Position numbers and translations under genes: made by a program
Notes under the pieces: model-generated
The model's database searches: none
What the model was told of the DNA's origin: nothing
The model's input: only the letters and a program-made list of their open reading frames with translations
From: Phascolarctobacterium faecium DSM 14760
Lineage (GTDB): Bacteria > Bacillota > Negativicutes > Acidaminococcales > Acidaminococcaceae
Assembly: GCF_003269275.1 (NCBI RefSeq)
Contig: NZ_QLTS01000002.1
Span: 1 to 64,000, forward strand
Length of the DNA stretch: 64,000 nucleotides
Reading direction: 5' to 3'
Shown here: positions 54,565 to 63,814 of the stretch, piece after piece
How the letters are laid out: each line of letters begins with the position of its first letter
Position numbering within the stretch: position 1 is the first letter of the stretch

Positions 54565-56082
54565 ATGCAGCGTATCGCAATCATCGATATCGGTTCTAAC
54601 TCAGCCCGTCTTGTAATCAGCCATATTTATAAAAATGGCGCTTACAACATGGTTTATAATCAAAAAGAAGCATTGCGGCTCAGTCAGAAGCTTGATAAAA
54701 CCGGTCGTTTAACAGAAGAAGCTTTCGCTTCAACCCTGGAAACGATGAAAAGCTTCGCTTATATGTGCCGGCTTTATAATGCCGACAAAACCATTGCCGT
54801 GGCTACAGCCGCTATCCGCTCAGCTCCAAACGGCCCTGAACTGACGCGTCTTGTAGAAGCAGAAACAGGTATTACCCTGCATATCATTACAGGTAATACC
54901 GAGGCCTACATCAGTTATCTGGGCGTTATCAATACGCTGCCGGTTAAAGATGGTATTATCTTTGACCTGGGCGGCGGCAGTACCGAATTGATCCTCTTTA
55001 AAAACAGGCAGATCGTTGAGTCTGTTTCTCTGCCCTTCGGCGCAGTAAACACTACCGATATGTTCAATACACGCGGTACTATGTCACCTAATGTTTACAG
55101 CGATATGAGCTTTTTCCTGCTCAGCCGTCTTTCACAGCATCCCTGGCTCAAACAAAACAGACTGCCGCTTATAGGCGTCGGCGGTACGGCGCGTACCCTT
55201 GGCAAAATGCAGCAGAAGCGCAGTAAATACCCGTCTTCAAAAATCCATAACTACAAATTTTCAGCACAGGCTTTCCATGATATTTTCAGCCAGCTGCGCA
55301 GCACAACTTTAGAACAGCGCCGTAAAATAGCCGGCCTCAGCAGCGAACGTGCCGATATTATTTTAGCCGGTGCCGGTATCATTAATTGTTTACTGGAAAC
55401 AACCGGTTGTAAACAAATGATCATTTCCGGCTGCGGTTTACGTGAAGGATTATTTTTCGATTACTATTCCAAATCCGAAAATATGCCCCTGATCGCGCCC
55501 GATATCCTGGATCGCAGTACGCAGAATATTTTAACTCTCTATACCCCTGACACTACGCACAGCAAACATATCACCGAGCTTGCACTGACTATGTTTGACG
55601 CCTGGAAAGATTTACATAAGCTGGACAAGGATTATCGAAAGCTGCTGAAAACAGCGGCTCTGCTGCATGATATCGGTATCACCATCAACTTCTACAGCCA
55701 CGCCCGGCACAGTGCGTATATGATCCAAAACGCTCAGATTTTTGGGCTTTCACATCGTGAACAGCTGATAACTTCCGCTATCGCCGGCTGGCATAACGGC
55801 ATCTCCAAAAATTATTTTCGGGATCGAAACTACAAAGAATTGTTAAACGAAAATCACTGGCAGGCTATCAATAAATTATCTTTATTGCTGGCGCTTGCGG
55901 AAAGCCTTGATTATTCACAAACCAATCAGATACGCGGCATTCAGCCACGTATCGAAAAAAAACATGCTGTACTGACATTACATGCCGAAGGTATACCCAG
56001 CATCGAGATGCATCAGATCAAACAGCATATCCGTTGGTTTGCCAAAGTTTTCGGTGTCGAGCTCAGCGTGCAGCTGGGATAA
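54565..56082 (+). CDS. ppx: exopolyphosphatase / GppA-type phosphatase
   Basis: 505 residues from the ATG at 54565 (GGGAG eight bases upstream; a GTG at 54556 overlaps the ribosome site). Canonical motifs: AIIDIGSNSARLVI, the catalytic Glu in TGNTEAYISYLG, DLGGGSTELILF and GVGGTART. The C-terminal HD-like domain has AALLHDIGITINFYSH. It should remove terminal phosphate from polyphosphate or hydrolyse pppGpp. Divergent from the degenerate paralogue coupled to ppk. Confidence 0.93.
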   Translation: MQRIAIIDIGSNSARLVISHIYKNGAYNMVYNQKEALRLSQKLDKTGRLTEEAFASTLETMKSFAYMCRLYNADKTIAVATAAIRSAPNGPELTRLVEAETGITLHIITGNTEAYISYLGVINTLPVKDGIIFDLGGGSTELILFKNRQIVESVSLPFGAVNTTDMFNTRGTMSPNVYSDMSFFLLSRLSQHPWLKQNRLPLIGVGGTARTLGKMQQKRSKYPSSKIHNYKFSAQAFHDIFSQLRSTTLEQRRKIAGLSSERADIILAGAGIINCLLETTGCKQMIISGCGLREGLFFDYYSKSENMPLIAPDILDRSTQNILTLYTPDTTHSKHITELALTMFDAWKDLHKLDKDYRKLLKTAALLHDIGITINFYSHARHSAYMIQNAQIFGLSHREQLITSAIAGWHNGISKNYFRDRNYKELLNENHWQAINKLSLLLALAESLDYSQTNQIRGIQPRIEKKHAVLTLHAEGIPSIEMHQIKQHIRWFAKVFGVELSVQLG

Positions 56083-56133
56083 AAAAATACCTGTTATTTA
56101 AACATAATCAACGTTTAGATAACAGGTATTTTT
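56083..56133. terminator. bidirectional terminator between ppx and the M20 peptidase gene
   Basis: AAAAATACCTGTTAT pairs with ATAACAGGTATTTTT, and the stem continues inward as TAAAC/GTTTA after one mismatch. T-runs on both sides. Confidence 0.9.
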
Positions 56134-56138
56134 ATTTT

Positions 56139-57266
56139 TTATTTTGCCGCAGCCTGCAGAATTCCGTAAACCATCAGCACACTGTTATAAAGATCTTCTT
56201 CCAGTATAAATTCATCGACCGTATGCACTTCACTCATACCAGTGCCTAAAATGACACAGGGCACACCATAAGCATTAATAAAGTTTGCATCACTGCCGCC
56301 GCCAGTCACCGTAACATCCGGTGTAAAACCGTTTGCCTTGCAGGACTCCAGTGCCAGCGTCACAACGTCAGAATCATGACTAAGGTCAAAAGGCTGATAC
56401 TTATGAATGATCTCCACATCCACCTTACCGCCATTAGCAACAACACCTGCATTGACAGTATTAACCAGATAATCACGCTGAGCAGCCAGTTTATCCAGAT
56501 TACGGCTGCGAACGTCGCTTTGGATCTCTACTAGATCAGGAACAATATTAGTAGCTAACCCGCCATGGATAACGCCGATATTACAAGTCGTTTCTTCATC
56601 AATCCTGGCATATTTTTCAACACCGGCTAAAGCTTTAGCTGCAACCAGAATCGCATTGATGCCTTTTTCAGGAGCAAGTCCGCCGTGGGCAGTTTTACCG
56701 TGCACTTTAAAATGTACCCTGTCCTGTCCAGGAGCAGCCGTAACGATTTCTCCCGGATGGCCCTCACTATCCAGAGCATAGCCAACATCGGCATGCAGCA
56801 GGCTCTTGTCCATACAGCGCGATCCGTTAACACCGCCTTCTTCAGCAATCGTGAACAAAACCTGGATATCACCGTGTTCAGCCTTTGTTTCCTGCAGCAT
56901 CCGCACTGCTTCCAGAATAGCCACTACACCGGATTTATCATCACTGCCTAAAATAGTAGTCCCATCTGACAGGATCTTACCATCTTTTTTAACGACCTTG
57001 ATGCCTTCGCATGGTTCCACGCAATCCATATGCGCGGTCAGCAGCACACGTTTCGCTCCGACTTTGTTCCCCGGCAACCATCCCCATAAATTGCCGCATT
57101 CGCCGCCTAATTCTTTACCTGCATCATCTTCCTGTGTCACAAAACCCAGATCTTTCAGCTTCTGCTGCAGAAGTTCAAAAACCTGCCTTTCTTTCAGAGT
57201 ATGACAGGGAACAGAAACCAATTCCACAAATTCATCAAAAATTCTTTCTTTGTTTGCTTCTGCCAT
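56139..57266 (-). CDS. M20-family peptidase, PepT-like
   Basis: 375-residue zinc aminopeptidase-type enzyme. Metal ligands are seen in LTAHMDCVEP, ILGSDDKSGVVAI (bridging Asp) and FTIAEEGGVNGS (catalytic Glu pair); LDSEGHPGEIVTAAPG and GKTAHGGLAPEKGINAI mark the dimer/substrate domain. Tripeptidase-like members of this subgroup have loosely defined substrates. The ATG at 57266 is preferred over the GTG at 57275, which lies on its ribosome site. It is the last gene of a six-gene unit. Confidence 0.88.
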   Translation of the reverse strand: MAEANKERIFDEFVELVSVPCHTLKERQVFELLQQKLKDLGFVTQEDDAGKELGGECGNLWGWLPGNKVGAKRVLLTAHMDCVEPCEGIKVVKKDGKILSDGTTILGSDDKSGVVAILEAVRMLQETKAEHGDIQVLFTIAEEGGVNGSRCMDKSLLHADVGYALDSEGHPGEIVTAAPGQDRVHFKVHGKTAHGGLAPEKGINAILVAAKALAGVEKYARIDEETTCNIGVIHGGLATNIVPDLVEIQSDVRSRNLDKLAAQRDYLVNTVNAGVVANGGKVDVEIIHKYQPFDLSHDSDVVTLALESCKANGFTPDVTVTGGGSDANFINAYGVPCVILGTGMSEVHTVDEFILEEDLYNSVLMVYGILQAAAK

Positions 57267-57294
57267 TGTCAACACTACCTTTCAAAATTATAAA

Positions 57295-57858
57295 TTACAG
57301 CCAGCCGGTATGTTCCAAAAGAATCTTCGTCCCAATAATGATAAGGACACAGCCGCCCACTAACGTAGCTCTGCTGCCGATCCTCTCTCCTAACCTGAAG
57401 CCAGCCAAACCACCTACCATAGAAAAGATAAAAGTTACCAGACCGATCAGCCCGGCCGCAGTCCAGATATCCACATCTAAAAAAGCAAAACTCACACCAA
57501 CCGCTAAAGCATCGATGCTGGTAGCTACAGCCAATGTCAGCATTTCCCTGATATTATAATGCTGCTTTAAATTACAGCTGTCAGCAGCATCGGCCTCACG
57601 CAGCATGTTGATTCCCAAATAGATCAAAAGAATGAAAGCTATCCAATGATCATAGGTTTCAATATAAGATCTGAACCTTATTGCGCAGAAAAAACCAACA
57701 ACAGGCATCAGTGCCTGAAAAAATCCAAACCAGATGCCAAAACGCAAGGCTCCACTAAAACGCGAAGCCGGAGCTAAAGCCAAGCTACCGCAGATAGAAA
57801 CTGCAAAAGCATCCATCGCCAGACCTACGGCTAAAAGCAATAACTCTAGTAAACCCAA
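57295..57858 (-). CDS. mntP: manganese efflux pump MntP
   Basis: 187 residues, six helices. The two repeat motifs with conserved Asp are LAMDAFAVSICGSL and ATSIDALAVGVSFAF, which define MntP. It removes excess Mn2+. In many bacteria a yybP-ykoY riboswitch precedes it; here only 21 bases separate it from the DUF1232 gene, so that control is absent. Confidence 0.92.
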   Translation of the reverse strand: MGLLELLLLAVGLAMDAFAVSICGSLALAPASRFSGALRFGIWFGFFQALMPVVGFFCAIRFRSYIETYDHWIAFILLIYLGINMLREADAADSCNLKQHYNIREMLTLAVATSIDALAVGVSFAFLDVDIWTAAGLIGLVTFIFSMVGGLAGFRLGERIGSRATLVGGCVLIIIGTKILLEHTGWL

Positions 57859-57879
57859 ATCTAACCCTCCACAACAAGT

Positions 57880-58296
57880 TTAGTCTAATTCACTGGCAGC
57901 ATCAGTCCCAAAAATATCTTCAATAAAATGCTTAGATTTTTCTTTAACTTCTGCATCCACATATCCCTGAACCTGCAATAAAGCATAAGTAATAGCCACA
58001 AAATCATCACTATAACCTAAAACAGGCGTCAAATCGGGAATAAAATCCAAGGGCGCAATCAAATAGCCGATAGCTCCCGTAATAAGTGCTTTCTGTTTCA
58101 ACGGCACATCAGGTTTCTGTAAAACATACCACAGCTGCAGCACTTTATAAACTGCCCCTACACCAATTATTTTGGCATATTTCCGCAGTTTTTCCTTAAA
58201 GCTGTGCTCGCTGTAATCCTGTTTATATTTCTGCAGTTCCTGTGTATTGATTTTAGAACTGTCAAAGCTTTTCTCATCCTGCTTTTTATCTGTCAT
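57880..58296 (-). CDS. DUF1232 (YkvA-like) membrane-associated protein
   Basis: 138 residues. The family core KALITGAIGYLIAPLDFIPDLTPVLGYSDD is present in pieces (hydrophobic hairpin with the PLDFIPD motif). The N-terminal 40 residues are charged. Function unknown. It lies in the six-gene unit between thrE and mntP. Confidence 0.85.
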   Translation of the reverse strand: MTDKKQDEKSFDSSKINTQELQKYKQDYSEHSFKEKLRKYAKIIGVGAVYKVLQLWYVLQKPDVPLKQKALITGAIGYLIAPLDFIPDLTPVLGYSDDFVAITYALLQVQGYVDAEVKEKSKHFIEDIFGTDAASELD

Positions 58297-58307
58297 CTTC
58301 TATCGCC

Positions 58308-58796
58308 TCAGCAAACGTCCTTACCATGATACTTGATTAAAAATCTTCTGTCTTTCCTGATCTTCAGAACACGAAATAAACTGGAAACCAGCATCACACC
58401 AACGGCTATAGCGCACGAATCGGTTATTGCCGTCAGCAGAATCGACATACCGCCATTATAATCATTATTGATTACGGCAAACATCCCTTTATAGATACCT
58501 AACCCAGGAACCAACGGAATAATACCGGGAATGACAAAAACAGTTGCCGGCTGTTTAAAAATCCGTGCTGAAAGCTCACTCAAGAGCGCCAAAGCAAGCG
58601 TCCCGAAAAAGTTGGCATAAAACGAACTGTAACCCATCTGATCACGCAGACTTATAAAAACCACCCAGCCAACAGCTCCAATCAAACCATCTGTCAGCAA
58701 GATTTTTTTAGGTGACTGAAATAATACCGCAAAAGCCATTGTTGCAATAAATGCAAAAATAAAGGAAGTGATTATTTCCATAAATCCCACCCCCAC
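58308..58796 (-). CDS. ThrE-type exporter, small subunit (DUF3815)
   Basis: 162 residues, about five helices (GLIGAVGWVVFISLRDQMG, FVIPGIIPLVPGLGIYKGM). It corresponds to the C-terminal half of ThrE threonine/serine exporters, which in some bacteria is a separate protein as here. Overlaps the large-subunit gene by 25 bases in another frame. Confidence 0.88.
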   Translation of the reverse strand: MGVGFMEIITSFIFAFIATMAFAVLFQSPKKILLTDGLIGAVGWVVFISLRDQMGYSSFYANFFGTLALALLSELSARIFKQPATVFVIPGIIPLVPGLGIYKGMFAVINNDYNGGMSILLTAITDSCAIAVGVMLVSSLFRVLKIRKDRRFLIKYHGKDVC

Positions 58797-59569
58797 AATA
58801 CCCAGGCACGCAGCGCGAAAGCGATACCAATAGCAATAGATGCAGCAAAGAGCAGAGCCTCTGCTATCCTCGCATTGCCGGAAAGCAAATCTCCTGCCAT
58901 ATAATCACGCAGACCATTAGTAAAAGCCACACCAGGTACAAAAGGCATCAAAGCACCAACAATGATTTTTTCCATTGTGCATTGCACGCTTACAGCACAG
59001 CAAATGAGCGCTACGACACCAATTGCCACACCAGCCAGCGCATTCTCCCAAAACGCACTTGGGCGATAGCCTGCAATCTGTTTCAAAACCAGCATGGCAA
59101 TACCGCCAGTTATAAAAGCAGCAATAAAATCATGGCTGTTGCCGCCCAGCATCGCCGAAAAAGAAGCTGATGCTATAGCAGAAGCCAGACAAACCTTCCA
59201 TTTGCCATAAGGCACCTGTGCTTTCAGTTTTTCTTCCAGCCAGGCCATCGTTCCACGATAGCTCATTGGCCAGCGCTCAAATTTATAAGACATATCATTC
59301 ATTTCACTGATCATGCCTAAATTGGTGGTACGATAACGAATTCGGCTGACACAGTTAAAACTGTCAACCTGTTCGTTACCCAAAATTATTACCGTCGGGG
59401 TTACAAAAATATCAACTTCATAGCCATTAGCAATACAAAAGCGGTTAATAGTATCCTCTACACGATACGTTTCCGCACCGCTTTTGAGTAAAATTTTACC
59501 TACCATCAATGCTACTTTTAAGGTTTCGTCACGCGTCATTTTATTTTCATGCGCTTGTTCCATAATCAT
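58772..59569 (-). CDS. ThrE-type exporter, large subunit (DUF1212)
   Basis: 265 residues. The soluble N-terminal part (about 15-130; GKILLKSGAETYRVEDTINR, the DUF1212 signature) precedes five membrane helices (ALMPFVPGVAFTNGLRDYMAGDLLSG). With the following small subunit it makes one threonine/serine exporter. The start overlaps the end of the uracil-DNA glycosylase gene (AATGA). Confidence 0.9.
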   Translation of the reverse strand: MIMEQAHENKMTRDETLKVALMVGKILLKSGAETYRVEDTINRFCIANGYEVDIFVTPTVIILGNEQVDSFNCVSRIRYRTTNLGMISEMNDMSYKFERWPMSYRGTMAWLEEKLKAQVPYGKWKVCLASAIASASFSAMLGGNSHDFIAAFITGGIAMLVLKQIAGYRPSAFWENALAGVAIGVVALICCAVSVQCTMEKIIVGALMPFVPGVAFTNGLRDYMAGDLLSGNARIAEALLFAASIAIGIAFALRAWVLWGWDLWK

Positions 59570-60261
59570 TCCCCGTTAGTAAACAGCTGTGCAACTGCAG
59601 CCTTAAAACGATTGGCGCCTCCCATGGATGGATGCGGAACGCAAGCTACGCATTCAACTCCATAACGCTGCAGTGTCCCTGCTGATTTTTGACCAATAGC
59701 AACTATTTTTAAAGTTGGCACTAAAGCCAACAGCATTTTTGCATATTCTATACCCGCATCCAGCTCCTCATTCGTAGGAGTTCGATTAGTAAGCAGATCA
59801 TCTTTTTTATGCGGATGAAAGGGAAAAATATTCCATAAAATGGTATCAAAAGCTGACAATTCATGTCTTGCCAAAGTATTCCACATTACTGTAGCCGTAG
59901 GCTCATTAAAACCGCTTTGTTTTTGTGTACTTTTAAGCAGTTCACTTTCAGGGTTACTGGTTCTGCGGTAATCCCATTCACCTAAAACTGCCTCAGGCTT
60001 TATATCAGGATGCAGGCCCAGTAAAATCCGTTCGGAAGTCATCGCCATTCCCGAGAAATGTCCGCCCTGATAACCAAGACCTTCCGCAATAAATAAATAA
60101 TGCGCCTTTTGACGCAGCTGTAAATATCTGGTCAAATTAGCCGCACGGATAACAGGAGCATCACTGCTTATATCACATTTGGGGTCGTAATCACGCCAAG
60201 GATTGAAAACCAAAGGGCTTTGATATTCTTTTAATGCCTGTATGAAATTCTCAATTTTCAC
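59566..60261 (-). CDS. uracil-DNA glycosylase superfamily protein
   Basis: 231 residues. Fold signals: FIAEGLGYQGGHFSGMAMTSERI matches the first active-site loop of the UDG superfamily in pieces, AIGQKSAGTLQRYG is the central strand, and CVPHPSMGGANRF holds the His-Pro-Ser loop. The usual family 1 water-activating motif is not seen, so it belongs to a divergent UDG branch; true uracil excision is inferred. GTG start after GGAGGG; first gene of the six-gene unit behind an extended -10 TGATATAAT. Confidence 0.82.
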   Translation of the reverse strand: MKIENFIQALKEYQSPLVFNPWRDYDPKCDISSDAPVIRAANLTRYLQLRQKAHYLFIAEGLGYQGGHFSGMAMTSERILLGLHPDIKPEAVLGEWDYRRTSNPESELLKSTQKQSGFNEPTATVMWNTLARHELSAFDTILWNIFPFHPHKKDDLLTNRTPTNEELDAGIEYAKMLLALVPTLKIVAIGQKSAGTLQRYGVECVACVPHPSMGGANRFKAAVAQLFTNGE

Positions 60262-60364
60262 ATTATCCCTCCGACGTTTATTATATCACAAAAAAATGTT
60301 AAGCATAGTGCTGCAGAACGCAGATTTTTTGCAAAATACAGTATTGTAAATAAATAAATAGAAA

Positions 60365-60389
60365 AACGCCCGCAACAAAAGCGGGCGTT
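60365..60389 (-). terminator. terminator of dcuC
   Basis: Perfect 9-bp stem AACGCCCGC/GCGGGCGTT, 7-base loop, minus-strand flank TTTTCTATTT. Confidence 0.9.
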
Positions 60390-60400
60390 CCTTGCTAAAA

Positions 60401-61660
60401 TCAGAACAGCAGAATGACCATGCCTGCCAGCAAGGCCAGAGTAATACCCAAAGCATTACGTTTGCAAACTTCCATCGGATCGACACCGGCAATACCGGCG
60501 CAGATAATGGTCGCACCTGCAATCGGAGACATTGTCCGTCCCAAGGTTCCACCCAAGGCAGCCATGGAACCCATATCAATAGCCTGCAATCCAAACTGTG
60601 CCGCATGCGGAGTAACAGCTTCGTTAAAAGCTACAGTTGCAGCATCGCCGGAACCGGAGATCATTGCCAGAATAAACGGGCCAAAGGTTGCAGCGATCTT
60701 AACGATGCCGGTAGATTCAAGCATCCAGTTGATCAGGGCTTTGACCAGCCCCAGAGACTGCATTCCGGAAACGAAAACGCCAACAGAAATGATGATACCA
60801 ATAATATTGGCATAAGCATCCCCCATGCCATCAAAGAAAGATTTCGTCAGCTTAGTAGGGTTACTGCGAGTCACAGCCAAGCTCAGCAAAGCGCCGATCA
60901 ACATAGCCTGAGGCACACCCATTTTCAGAATCGGTGCCATACCTGTAGAACCAACCAGTAAAATAATTACCGGCAGCAGCGGCATCAGAGCATACAGCGG
61001 ATTAATCTTTAAATCCTCAGCCACCGCATCGTTACCGCCTTCCGGCAGATAACCTTTATTTTCTTTCAGGAAAATAGCAAGGATAGTCAATGTGGTTGCA
61101 GCGATAATAACACCAACGATATCAGCCATCATATGGTGAGTAATAACTTCGGTGATTTCAACATTAGACAATTTGGCAATAACGCCGTTATGTACCAGGC
61201 CGGGATTCAGCATACTCCCATAAGTACCTGATTTTACGGCAGCTGCTGCCATCGCCGGGTGGATACCGGCAGACATCAGAATAGGAATAAAAATAACACC
61301 GACAGCAGCACTGCAGCCTGCCGCGCTTGGAATTGCTATATTAATGATAAAAGTCGCAATAGTAGCACCAGGTATGAGCATAAAGCCCATTTTTTTCAGC
61401 ACTTTACCAATAGCGACAACCAAATGTTTATCACAGCCGGTATATTTCATAACCATAGCAAAACCCATGCAGGAACATACGGAAGTAATAAGTCCGGCAT
61501 TTGTCATACTTTTAGCAAATGCATCCAATGCTGCCATAGGTTTACCAGCAATAACAGCCATTAAAATACCTGCAGCAATCAGCACCATTCTTGATTCATG
61601 TCTTTTCAACAGCAGATAAATGACGCCGATAACAATAATTGCACCAATAATTACCATCAT
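60401..61660 (-). CDS. dcuC: DcuC-type anaerobic C4-dicarboxylate carrier
   Basis: 419 residues, about 12 helices. Typical DcuC blocks: ALDAFAKSMTNAGLI, AAVKSGTYGSMLNPG, AMISGSGDAATVAFNEAV and GGTLGRTMSPIAGATIICAG. DcuC proteins exchange or export succinate and fumarate in anaerobes, which fits a succinate-using or succinate-forming Negativicute. Single-gene unit with GGGAGGGG ribosome site, extended -10 promoter and a dyad operator candidate. Confidence 0.88.
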   Translation of the reverse strand: MMVIIGAIIVIGVIYLLLKRHESRMVLIAAGILMAVIAGKPMAALDAFAKSMTNAGLITSVCSCMGFAMVMKYTGCDKHLVVAIGKVLKKMGFMLIPGATIATFIINIAIPSAAGCSAAVGVIFIPILMSAGIHPAMAAAAVKSGTYGSMLNPGLVHNGVIAKLSNVEITEVITHHMMADIVGVIIAATTLTILAIFLKENKGYLPEGGNDAVAEDLKINPLYALMPLLPVIILLVGSTGMAPILKMGVPQAMLIGALLSLAVTRSNPTKLTKSFFDGMGDAYANIIGIIISVGVFVSGMQSLGLVKALINWMLESTGIVKIAATFGPFILAMISGSGDAATVAFNEAVTPHAAQFGLQAIDMGSMAALGGTLGRTMSPIAGATIICAGIAGVDPMEVCKRNALGITLALLAGMVILLF

Positions 61661-61692
61661 AAATAACCCCTCCCAAAAAATTAATACAAGGT

Positions 61693-61712
61693 ATTATAGC
61701 ATTGCTGCAATG
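61693..61712 (-). promoter_or_regulatory. dcuC promoter -10 box and operator-like dyad
   Basis: Minus-strand TATAAT (61693-61698) with extended TGC. Directly upstream, in the spacer, is the 13-base perfect dyad CATTGCTGCAATG (61700-61712). No good -35 box is seen, so an activator or repressor bound to the dyad may set expression. Confidence 0.55.
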
Positions 61713-61771
61713 TAAAATTCCAGTATTTACGTATATGTATACAAAATACATTCACTATGTGCTGAATATTT

Positions 61772-63796
61772 TTATTGATTTTTAAGCTGACGTTCGGAAT
61801 ATTCATGAATTATATAATTTGTCAGCGCATCTTCATATTCTGTAGCCGGCGAAGGATTATCCATCTGATCTTCAAAAGACAGGTCAGCAGAATAATAGAA
61901 TGCCTTTCCGCCAAAATATCCTAAAGCAAACGGCGTTTCGACACTTTCCAGCAAATTACGTCCCATAAAATCTTCCGGAGCCTTAAGACCAGCCAGATAT
62001 AGTAAGGTCGGAGCCAAATCGATCTGAGAAGCATAATCTTTCGTCATTAAATTATTCAACGGCTGTAAATTTTTAGATACGAAAAGCAACGGGATAGGGG
62101 CAATACTTTTCCTGTCATTCTCATTAGTTACGATTTTTGTATATTCTCCACCTGAATGAGGATTATGATCAGCTGTAATTATAAAGAGAGTCCTGTCATC
62201 CATCAAACCTTTAGCTTCAGCTTCCTCAAAAAAGTTTTTCAGTGTCTGATCGACCCAATACATGCCTCGAATCGTCACCAGCTCGTGATCGCGTACTGCC
62301 GGTGGCATATTCTCCCAGCTGATACCATAGTAAGGATATGGCTGATGCATATCCAGCGTTTTGGTTACCAGCAGCATTTTATCTTTACGCCCGGCTTCTA
62401 AAAGCCGCAGCGTTTCCTTATACAACACATCATTATGATAACCCCAGCCGCTGGCACCGCTGTATCCCAGATCCTGCAGGTATTCTTTGGCATAATACTC
62501 CTGCATGCCAAACTGCTGCGGATATTCGCGCACTTCATTACTATAATACTGACTGGACGCATTCATAAAAATACCGCGCCAGCCTGCTTCCTGTACAGAT
62601 CTGAACAGGGACCCCTGCTTTGCACCGTTTATCTCTTCATCAAAAATCAGATGTGAACGAAAAGTCGCATTCAAGCCTTGCGTTGTCGGGATCGCTGAAG
62701 AATAGTAATTATCCAGGCGAGGATATTTTGCCAGCAAGCTGTCTAAAAACGGTGTCGTTTCCTGCGGAATATTTTTATTATAAAAACCTATATAATCACG
62801 ATGTACTGATTCCAAAACCAGCAATACAATTTTATCATATTGTGCTTCCAACGGCTGCAGCACCTGCTGCGTCCTTAAAATCCCCAGTTCTTTCAGCACG
62901 CGTTCGTCTTTTGCTGTCAGAGGGCGCTGCTCAATATGTTTACGTCTGGCGATCTTATCCGTATCAAACAACATTTTGCTGGCAAAATTAATATTGACAG
63001 GCGTCGTCAATAAATTACGATAATCACTGCGGATCATTTCACTGGTTTCGTCGCCCCAAACACAAACATATTCCGTCAAAATATATTTATTGACCTGCAC
63101 CATTGACCAATATGAAAGATTCAAGCCCAGAAAAAATACGGATACGCACAACAGCGACCAGGCAAAATTCGGTTTACGTTTTTGAGGCTTCGTCACCCGG
63201 AATAACAATAAAACAGCAGCAACAGCAAAACCTATCCCTGCAAGCTGTATCGCCGTCATACCTGATAAAACACCCTGAACAGCATAAATATTTAAATTTT
63301 TGAACAAAACACTTTCGACATGCATCGAAGTCTGCCAAAAATAAAACGCATCAAAAATCATTGTCAGCGCAGTTATAAAATACACAGCAAAATAAACTGA
63401 CTTCATTAGCATAGAAGGCCATTTATGGTAACACATTGCCGCCAAAAGTACTAAAACAATATTATTGTTTAAACCTGTAAGGACAGCTAATACCGTTAAA
63501 AACCCTTTATCAAGGCTCAGCTGATTGACCATAAAGCCAGCAATCAGCAAATACAGCACACCGATAACAACCACCGGGAAATAACGTTTCGTACGATCAG
63601 CAAGACGATTTCTCCTGAAATACAATAAGCCCGCTACACCAGCTAAAAGCAGGTCCCGCAGGCAATTATTAACGACCGTCATCCACCATTCGTCTTCAGG
63701 AAACGGTACTATTTCAATATAAAATTGACGCGCAAAAAATGCTTCAGCCGCAAAAAGCAGCAAAAGAATTACCAAGATAATACTGCGCCTATACAT
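61772..63796 (-). CDS. membrane-anchored sulfatase-fold phosphotransferase/hydrolase (LtaS/EptA superfamily)
   Basis: 674 residues. Residues 1-235 hold five to six membrane helices; the C-terminal 340-residue domain, outside the membrane, is an alkaline-phosphatase/sulfatase fold. VLLVLESVHRDYIGFYN carries the first metal Glu, AIPTTQGLNATFRSH the likely nucleophile Thr, and FIITADHNPHSG the Asp-His ligands. Relatives transfer glycerol-phosphate or phosphoethanolamine from lipids. It follows a lipid kinase gene by 18 bases, a pairing that suggests recycling of the diacylglycerol such transferases release. Confidence 0.85.
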   Translation of the reverse strand: MYRRSIILVILLLLFAAEAFFARQFYIEIVPFPEDEWWMTVVNNCLRDLLLAGVAGLLYFRRNRLADRTKRYFPVVVIGVLYLLIAGFMVNQLSLDKGFLTVLAVLTGLNNNIVLVLLAAMCYHKWPSMLMKSVYFAVYFITALTMIFDAFYFWQTSMHVESVLFKNLNIYAVQGVLSGMTAIQLAGIGFAVAAVLLLFRVTKPQKRKPNFAWSLLCVSVFFLGLNLSYWSMVQVNKYILTEYVCVWGDETSEMIRSDYRNLLTTPVNINFASKMLFDTDKIARRKHIEQRPLTAKDERVLKELGILRTQQVLQPLEAQYDKIVLLVLESVHRDYIGFYNKNIPQETTPFLDSLLAKYPRLDNYYSSAIPTTQGLNATFRSHLIFDEEINGAKQGSLFRSVQEAGWRGIFMNASSQYYSNEVREYPQQFGMQEYYAKEYLQDLGYSGASGWGYHNDVLYKETLRLLEAGRKDKMLLVTKTLDMHQPYPYYGISWENMPPAVRDHELVTIRGMYWVDQTLKNFFEEAEAKGLMDDRTLFIITADHNPHSGGEYTKIVTNENDRKSIAPIPLLFVSKNLQPLNNLMTKDYASQIDLAPTLLYLAGLKAPEDFMGRNLLESVETPFALGYFGGKAFYYSADLSFEDQMDNPSPATEYEDALTNYIIHEYSERQLKNQ

Positions 63797-63814
63797 ATTT
63801 TCACATCCGCTTAC

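Noticed and set aside
57859-57879. yybP-ykoY manganese riboswitch before mntP
   Set aside because: Only 21 bases separate mntP from the preceding gene, too short for the RNA.
60286-60606. 106-codon minus-strand frame before the glycosylase gene
   Set aside because: It runs over the dcuC terminator and the end of dcuC in another frame and lacks a ribosome site.
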